Positions 34,329 to 38,155 of a stretch of DNA of 38,155 nucleotides are shown piece after piece. Below the pieces are notes generated by a model. That model searched no databases and had not been told where the DNA came from. It saw only the letters and a list, made by a program, of their open reading frames with translations. The position numbers and the translations under genes were made by a program. How positions within the stretch are numbered: position 1 is the first letter of the stretch; each line of letters opens with the position of its first letter. This stretch comes from CAYVAP01 sp964343195 (GTDB lineage: Bacteria > Bacteroidota > Bacteroidia > J057), in the NCBI GenBank assembly GCA_964343195.1, contig CAYFIR010000060.1, forward strand, positions 1-38,155. Direction: 5' to 3'.

Positions 34329-34814
34329 TTAAAATTCTATTTCAATAAATCCTTTGGGAAAACGCTGTTTACGGCGATTTTTCTTGCTGTGGCTGAACCA
34401 ATGCTCCCAATATATCAAGTCTGATTGAGTACGAACATAGTAAGGATGCTCCTCAGGGTAAATGCGCACAATATATCCATCTACCCCGTAGGTTTCTTTA
34501 CTGGTTTGTTTGGTAAAACGTTCTAAGTCAGTCTCATATTGGTCTATTAGCTGATGGTCAATCAGGCTAACCAAATCTATGTCGCGCGGATTGACCTTCG
34601 TGCTGATGAAGCTTCCATCTACCCATTGGGTGTAGCGGATATTTCCCAGCAACTGCTTGAGGTCTTCGTTGTAACGCACATACCCCTGAAAAAGCTGATG
34701 CCGTGTGGAATCCGCTTCAAACGGCTCCACAAACCCAGCCTCAAATGACTCGAGGTCAGTTGCGATCTTGCCATATGGCTTGAGATAGCCGTGAATGTCA
34801 AAGCTGAACTCCAT
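34329..34814 (-). CDS. Nucleotidyltransferase-like protein (DUF6932/MNT-type)
   Basis: The 161-residue protein contains VDGSFISTKVNPRDIDLVS: Gly67-Ser68 then D78-x-D80, the signature of the polymerase-beta/MNT-type nucleotidyltransferase fold, most like the DUF6932 group. A third acid could be D112 in YGVDGYIV. The C-terminal part has SHSKKNRRKQRFPKGFIEIEF, the short basic end common in such proteins. Relatives act as antitoxins, AMPylating enzymes or mobile-element accessory proteins. It is coupled to the 66-aa gene and isolated from other genes by a terminator on one side and decayed sequence on the other. Confidence 0.7.
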   Translation of the reverse strand: MEFSFDIHGYLKPYGKIATDLESFEAGFVEPFEADSTRHQLFQGYVRYNEDLKQLLGNIRYTQWVDGSFISTKVNPRDIDLVSLIDHQLIDQYETDLERFTKQTSKETYGVDGYIVRIYPEEHPYYVRTQSDLIYWEHWFSHSKKNRRKQRFPKGFIEIEF

Positions 34815-34848
34815 ACTTAAAGGTACGGGTTTCTCTGTAGTTTGGCTA

Positions 34849-34959
34849 CTACATCCGCACCTTCTGCACCCACATTCCCTGATCGGTCTATACCTTGGCG
34901 ATGGCGAGGCCGCGGTAGTTGCTGCGTAACCTGTGCTTCATGCCGATCATGACTGATCT
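34849..34959 (-). pseudogene. Decayed T9SS C-terminal sorting-domain fragment
   Basis: Read leftward, one frame gives KHRLRSNYRGLAIAKV, a TAG (34888-34890), then TDQGMWVQKVRM and a final TAG (34849-34851). The pattern GL.I.KV.TDQGMWVQKV is that of the last two strands of a type A T9SS sorting domain, compare GVYYLLLE ... TQKLVKQ of the M1 peptidase. No upstream gene body remains. It probably marks a deletion or gene replacement at this locus. Confidence 0.45.
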
Positions 34960-34969
34960 CGGTGGGAAG

Positions 34970-35086
34970 GCGGCTAGCGGTTTTTATAAACTCATTCAAC
35001 TGACACACTTTTTGAAACGGTCTCGCCAAATATCACAGATATACGCTATAAACTTCCGTTTGCTGCCCCTCCTTGTCGCTAGCCGC
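34970..35086. repeat. 10-bp inverted repeats bounding a 117-bp segment
   Basis: GCGGCTAGCG (34970-34979) and CGCTAGCCGC (35077-35086) are perfect inverted arms. The enclosed segment is AT-rich and has no reading frame. They could be ends of a small element or a regulatory cruciform. The rest of the 394-bp gap (34815-35208) holds only the decayed sorting-domain fragment and possible promoter sequence. Confidence 0.4.
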
Positions 35087-35208
35087 TTTCCTGTTCAGCT
35101 GGTATAATTAAGCAATTTTTTCAGAGAAGTGTTCCTGTTACTCACATCTCCCTGCGGTTACAGACCGATGGGGATGCACTCCGGAGAAGACTACGGCGCG
35201 AGCGGGGG

Positions 35209-36591
35209 CTATTTTATACTGTTCAAATACATTTCCAGCATTGTATATCCGCTGGATGATATGGTGTTCCTGTCTTCTGAGTTGTTTTTATCCAGCCCCT
35301 GTATTTCTTCCCATTCATCGGGCATTCCATCATGATCTGAATCCTCTGGAGGAGAGGTGGATTTCAATTCAGGCCACCCCCCCACATCATTCTGAGAATC
35401 AATAATTCCGCACATTTTCGAAGGATCAGCCACTTGTTTTCTCTGTTCATAACTTCCTTCATACGTAGCAGATCCGGTTCTTGCCTCTTCCATGATCCTG
35501 ATGTCCAGGGCATCTCTGACCGGGAGAATCGCCCCTGCATTATCAAGTACAAGCTGATAGGCCTCTTCAGCAGACTGTTCATTGATTGGCATGGCTTCCC
35601 AGGGTTTTTCAAGTTTGATTTTGTCGAACGAAATGTCGGTTTGTACTCCCCCATCCCAGTTGTCCATTGAAACCTGGGGATTCCCCTCCATGAAATTTTG
35701 AGAGATGTACCATTTACCATAGTCATCGGTCTCGTTTCTAAATCCGGGGTTTGCAATCCTATAAGACACCTCGCCTGGTTCAGTTGCCGGGCCAGGTTTA
35801 TAGTAATTAGCCACAATATTGAATGTTGAGAAATTGAATTGTGGTCTGCCGTTTTGAAAAGCCTCTCCTCCATAACAGCTATTATAGCCCCAATTATAAA
35901 TGACATTATTTCTATAATCTGTGAATCCGGATCCTGAAGCCATTCTAGGATTTCTACTGCTGTGGTGTGCTAACAAATTATGATGGTAAGATCCATGGTT
36001 GGAGCCCCAAATTCCACCGAAACCATGGGAACCCTTCTCATGATTAGAACCGCTTAGGCTTTCAGCTATAAGACACCATTGGACAGTAATACTGTCGCAC
36101 TGATAAATGGACATACATTCATCAATACTCCAACTTGCGGATACATGGTCAATGATAGCATTTTTAAAGAATCGCCCACCAATCGCATCATAATCCTTTC
36201 CCGAAATGTCACCAGGCCTAACCCGAATATATCTCACTATTACATGGTCGGCATCAATGCTTAGAGGATGGTTTTTTAAGCAAATTCCATCTCCTGGGGC
36301 AGTTTGTCCAGCGATAGTGATATAGGGATTTTTAATACTGATGGGACTTTCCAGTTCAATGTTACCGGAAATCCTGAACACCACAGTCCTCGGCCCCTCG
36401 GCCTCAACGGCAGCTCTTAAAGTTCCCTCTCCGCTATCGTTGAGATTAGTCACTTCATAAACAACACCACCTCGTCCACCTTTGGCATATTTGCCATATC
36501 CTTCGGCAGTAGGAAAGGCAAGTTGTTGCGACCAACAATGGTGCACTGTCAATATTAAAATCAGGGTAGAGGTTAATATATTTTTCATCAT
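35209..36591 (-). CDS. Secreted PL1-like pectate lyase
   Basis: The protein has 460 residues from ATG 36591 (an ATG at 36615 would add eight). A signal peptide (MMKNILTSTLILILTVHHCWS) is followed by the typical start QLAFPTAEGYGKYAKGGRGG, the strand ladder of a right-handed beta helix (VYEVTNLNDSGEGTLRAAV, YITIAGQTAPGDGICL, VIVRYIRVRPGD) and IIDHVSASWSIDE and LAHHSSRNPRM, where the Arg is the likely catalytic base. Asp and Glu clusters should bind calcium. The C-terminal DSDHDGMPDEWEE is a thrombospondin-3-like calcium loop. It should cleave homogalacturonan by beta-elimination. It is the only polysaccharide lyase in the window and lies 21-30 bp from the attC-like site. Confidence 0.9.
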   Translation of the reverse strand: MMKNILTSTLILILTVHHCWSQQLAFPTAEGYGKYAKGGRGGVVYEVTNLNDSGEGTLRAAVEAEGPRTVVFRISGNIELESPISIKNPYITIAGQTAPGDGICLKNHPLSIDADHVIVRYIRVRPGDISGKDYDAIGGRFFKNAIIDHVSASWSIDECMSIYQCDSITVQWCLIAESLSGSNHEKGSHGFGGIWGSNHGSYHHNLLAHHSSRNPRMASGSGFTDYRNNVIYNWGYNSCYGGEAFQNGRPQFNFSTFNIVANYYKPGPATEPGEVSYRIANPGFRNETDDYGKWYISQNFMEGNPQVSMDNWDGGVQTDISFDKIKLEKPWEAMPINEQSAEEAYQLVLDNAGAILPVRDALDIRIMEEARTGSATYEGSYEQRKQVADPSKMCGIIDSQNDVGGWPELKSTSPPEDSDHDGMPDEWEEIQGLDKNNSEDRNTISSSGYTMLEMYLNSIK

Positions 36592-36620
36592 TTGTTCTTC
36601 TGGTTTCAGGGTCATAATGC

Positions 36621-36688
36621 GGTATAACGTTTAGCACATGCGGCGCGCCGCCGCTTAGGCGGCGTGATCGTCATGTGCATTGTTAGCC
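36621..36688 (-). repeat. attC-like imperfect palindrome between two leftward genes
   Basis: In the leftward sense the site opens with GGCTAAC (36688-36682), then GCACATG (36678-36672 region), an inner GC stem CGCCGCC/GGCGGCG (36646-36652 with 36658-36664), CATGTGC (36640-36634 region) and closes with GTTATAC (36628-36622). Integron recombination sites have the form RYYYAAC ... GTTRRRY with complementary inner boxes; here each outer box departs at one base. The TAA stop of the upstream gene is inside the first box, as often in cassettes. A strong hairpin terminator is the simpler alternative. Confidence 0.4.
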
Positions 36689-37843
36689 CTCGTTATTCCT
36701 TTCAAATCCGATTTCCCCTGCTATATGTAGAATCTCAAATGTATTCTTAAGTTGAACCGTATCATCCTGTTTTGTCGGTAGAATATCATTCATAATTCTT
36801 AGTATTTCTGTTTCGATTTCGAGAAAATCGTCTTTTGAAGAATTAAATAAATTTGGAGACCAAAAAATTGCTAATTCATAAATTGGAACTTGCCACATTG
36901 AATCATCCTTTAATCCAAAATCAATTTGAAAACCCTTTCTGTCAACTTGAGTTTTTATGTTTTTTGCTTTTGACTCAATTTCGGAAGCTTTACTTGGTTG
37001 AATCATTTGAAATCTAGAAACTCGAATTCCTCTTTCATCATGCATTAATGGAAATCCAGCGATATATTCCATCTCGGTTACTATTGCCTTGGTATAGCTC
37101 TTATTTTCATATCTATTCAATACTTCCTCTAAAAAATCGGGCATTTCCCCTTTGTATTCATGTCCAGGAATAATATTTATCAACTCGTTCTTTTCCAGCT
37201 TATTTCTTACACTACCATTTTCAAAACTATCCCAATCCATTGCCACACTATACATTCCAATAAATGGGTCAAACATGGGATTAGTAATTGCGATTAGACA
37301 AAGTTCCTTGCTATCATCAATCAATTTCAATGCTAACTCAAAGCTAGAAAGTATCTTTGCAACATGTTCTAACTCATCCTTCTTACACTCCCAAAGAATC
37401 AATTGTCCTTTGATGTTTTGACTATGAATCTTATCAATATTTTGTACAGAAGGAGTAACTTCATTACAACTAAAAAACTGAATAGCAATATCTTTCTCTG
37501 GATTCACATAATGGCAATAGTCCCAACTTCTAGCTCTCCGACTTACTTGTCCAAGAAAGCCAGTTGGAACTTCAAAATTATACTCAGGATCACTAACAAA
37601 CTTTTCTCCAATTCTAGAATAAGAAGTCCAATAAGTAAGCTCATTAAACCAAGATGAATTATTTGATTGTATTTCAACTGGACTAACAACGAATGAAATC
37701 CACTCATTATCTTTTGTTGAATATTGAAAGTCCTTTAGCTTTTGTTTTAAGATAGTCAAAAAATCATCCAAATCTGTTTTGGTTGAACTAAACTTTATTG
37801 ATGGCAATGCACTTGAAGGGTCAAGTCTCTTTAGTATTGTCAT
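36683..37843 (-). CDS. Hypothetical protein in AT-rich block
   Basis: The 386-residue soluble protein has no signal peptide or membrane segment. I recognise no domain. Features are several aromatic-rich stretches (NSSWFNELTYWTSYSR, SRRARSWDYCHYVNPEK), a region IKGQLILWECKKDELEHVAK and a mixed alpha/beta C-terminus (IYELAIFWSPNLFNSSKDDF). Base composition is far more AT-rich than in the genes to the left, about one third G+C in a line I counted. Its ATG (37843) follows the TGA (37844-37846) of the preceding gene without a gap, and its TAA lies within the attC-like palindrome. These signs suggest horizontal acquisition together with its neighbour. Confidence 0.75.
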   Translation of the reverse strand: MTILKRLDPSSALPSIKFSSTKTDLDDFLTILKQKLKDFQYSTKDNEWISFVVSPVEIQSNNSSWFNELTYWTSYSRIGEKFVSDPEYNFEVPTGFLGQVSRRARSWDYCHYVNPEKDIAIQFFSCNEVTPSVQNIDKIHSQNIKGQLILWECKKDELEHVAKILSSFELALKLIDDSKELCLIAITNPMFDPFIGMYSVAMDWDSFENGSVRNKLEKNELINIIPGHEYKGEMPDFLEEVLNRYENKSYTKAIVTEMEYIAGFPLMHDERGIRVSRFQMIQPSKASEIESKAKNIKTQVDRKGFQIDFGLKDDSMWQVPIYELAIFWSPNLFNSSKDDFLEIETEILRIMNDILPTKQDDTVQLKNTFEILHIAGEIGFERNNEG

Positions 37844-38155
37844 TCATGATGGCAGTAATTCTATAAAATCACCTACTATTTCAGCTTTTAATCGACTCTC
37901 TTTATAAATATATTCAGAAAAATGATGAAACGGGACAACTCTATAATTAGGCATTAGTAATGGTGTTACCTTGCATGATATAGTTGCTTCATCCAATCGT
38001 TGAATCTTATGATAAAATTGTTTTACTTCACTTAATATCGCTTCTTTGGATTCCTTATTTAACAAATTATCTTTTGAAACTCTAATGGAGGGAGTGCCCT
38101 TAGGGCTAACGCACGATAAATTTTCAAGAGTTGAACTAAAATGTTTTCTTGTGTT
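37844..38155 (-). CDS. Partial hypothetical protein running off the right edge
   Basis: The leftward frame is open from the window edge (38155) to the TGA at 37844-37846, 103 codons, without an obvious ATG start; a TTG at 38065 is possible but the codons before it (SSTLENLSCVSPKGTPSIRV) read like real protein, so the start most likely lies beyond the window. Visible sequence includes KEAILSEVKQFYHKIQRLDE and VTPLLMPNYRVVPFHHFSEY. No domain is recognised. Its stop codon directly adjoins the ATG of the 386-aa gene, so the two are translationally coupled and probably work together. Confidence 0.65.
   Translation of the reverse strand, partial: NTRKHFSSTLENLSCVSPKGTPSIRVSKDNLLNKESKEAILSEVKQFYHKIQRLDEATISCKVTPLLMPNYRVVPFHHFSEYIYKESRLKAEIVGDFIELLPS

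Noticed and set aside
38098..38112. A second GTTAGCC-like box that would complete an integron cassette
   Set aside because: It lies inside a continuously open and protein-like reading frame that runs to the window edge, so it is better explained as coding sequence.
1..38155. CRISPR array, rRNA, tRNA, insertion-sequence transposase or phage genes
   Set aside because: I looked for regularly spaced repeats, tRNA-like folds and transposase/integrase motifs and found none that could be supported.

Overview
The window looks like chromosomal DNA of a member of the Bacteroidota, possibly a Saprospiria- or Cytophagia-type marine or soil bacterium. The evidence is a type IX secretion (T9SS) C-terminal sorting domain on a secreted aminopeptidase, a consensus Bacteroidota promoter (TTTG, 19 nt, TANNTTTG) in front of a glycosyltransferase, large TPR- and PAS-type histidine kinases, a sortilin/VPS10-like Asp-box protein, and a Bacteroidota-type PdxJ. 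The class-level placement is inference.

Left part (1-18.8 kb) is mostly housekeeping and regulation: a membrane protein, a secreted M1 peptidase, a GT2 glycosyltransferase with a nucleotide-sugar epimerase, endonuclease V, PdxJ (vitamin B6), a TPR histidine kinase-like protein whose phospho-acceptor His is replaced by Asp, a methyltransferase, a DUF3124 lipoprotein behind a saccharopine-dehydrogenase-like protein, a small beta-barrel protein, an unrecognised protein that reads as a divergent protein-kinase/APH fold, a PAS histidine kinase, type III pantothenate kinase and a second TPR histidine kinase.

Middle part (18.8-34 kb): M3 oligoendopeptidase, a secreted CBM9/DOMON-like protein, a MORN-repeat protein, an SDR with a YxxxR active site, a membrane protein plus XRE regulator behind a 14-bp-arm palindrome (probable operator), an MGT-type glycosyltransferase, an unknown protein, an ABC-F ATPase preceded by an elaborate hairpin leader with a three-codon upstream ORF, a small ADP-ribosylation/crystallin-J1-like protein, a lipoprotein and the GC-rich 1098-aa VPS10-like protein. 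Intergenic DNA here is rich in perfect hairpins.

Right part (34-38.16 kb) is accessory in character: a nucleotidyltransferase-like protein coupled to a 66-aa partner, a decayed T9SS C-terminus, a PL1 pectate lyase, an attC-like imperfect palindrome that contains the stop codon of the next gene, and an AT-rich block of two tightly coupled unrecognised genes, the last running off the window edge.

The observations most worth following are the ABC-F leader (27835-27920), the attC-like site with AT-rich cargo (36621-38155), the kinase-like protein at 12729-13757, the His-less kinase at 6904-8886 and the nucleotidyltransferase pair at 34125-34814.
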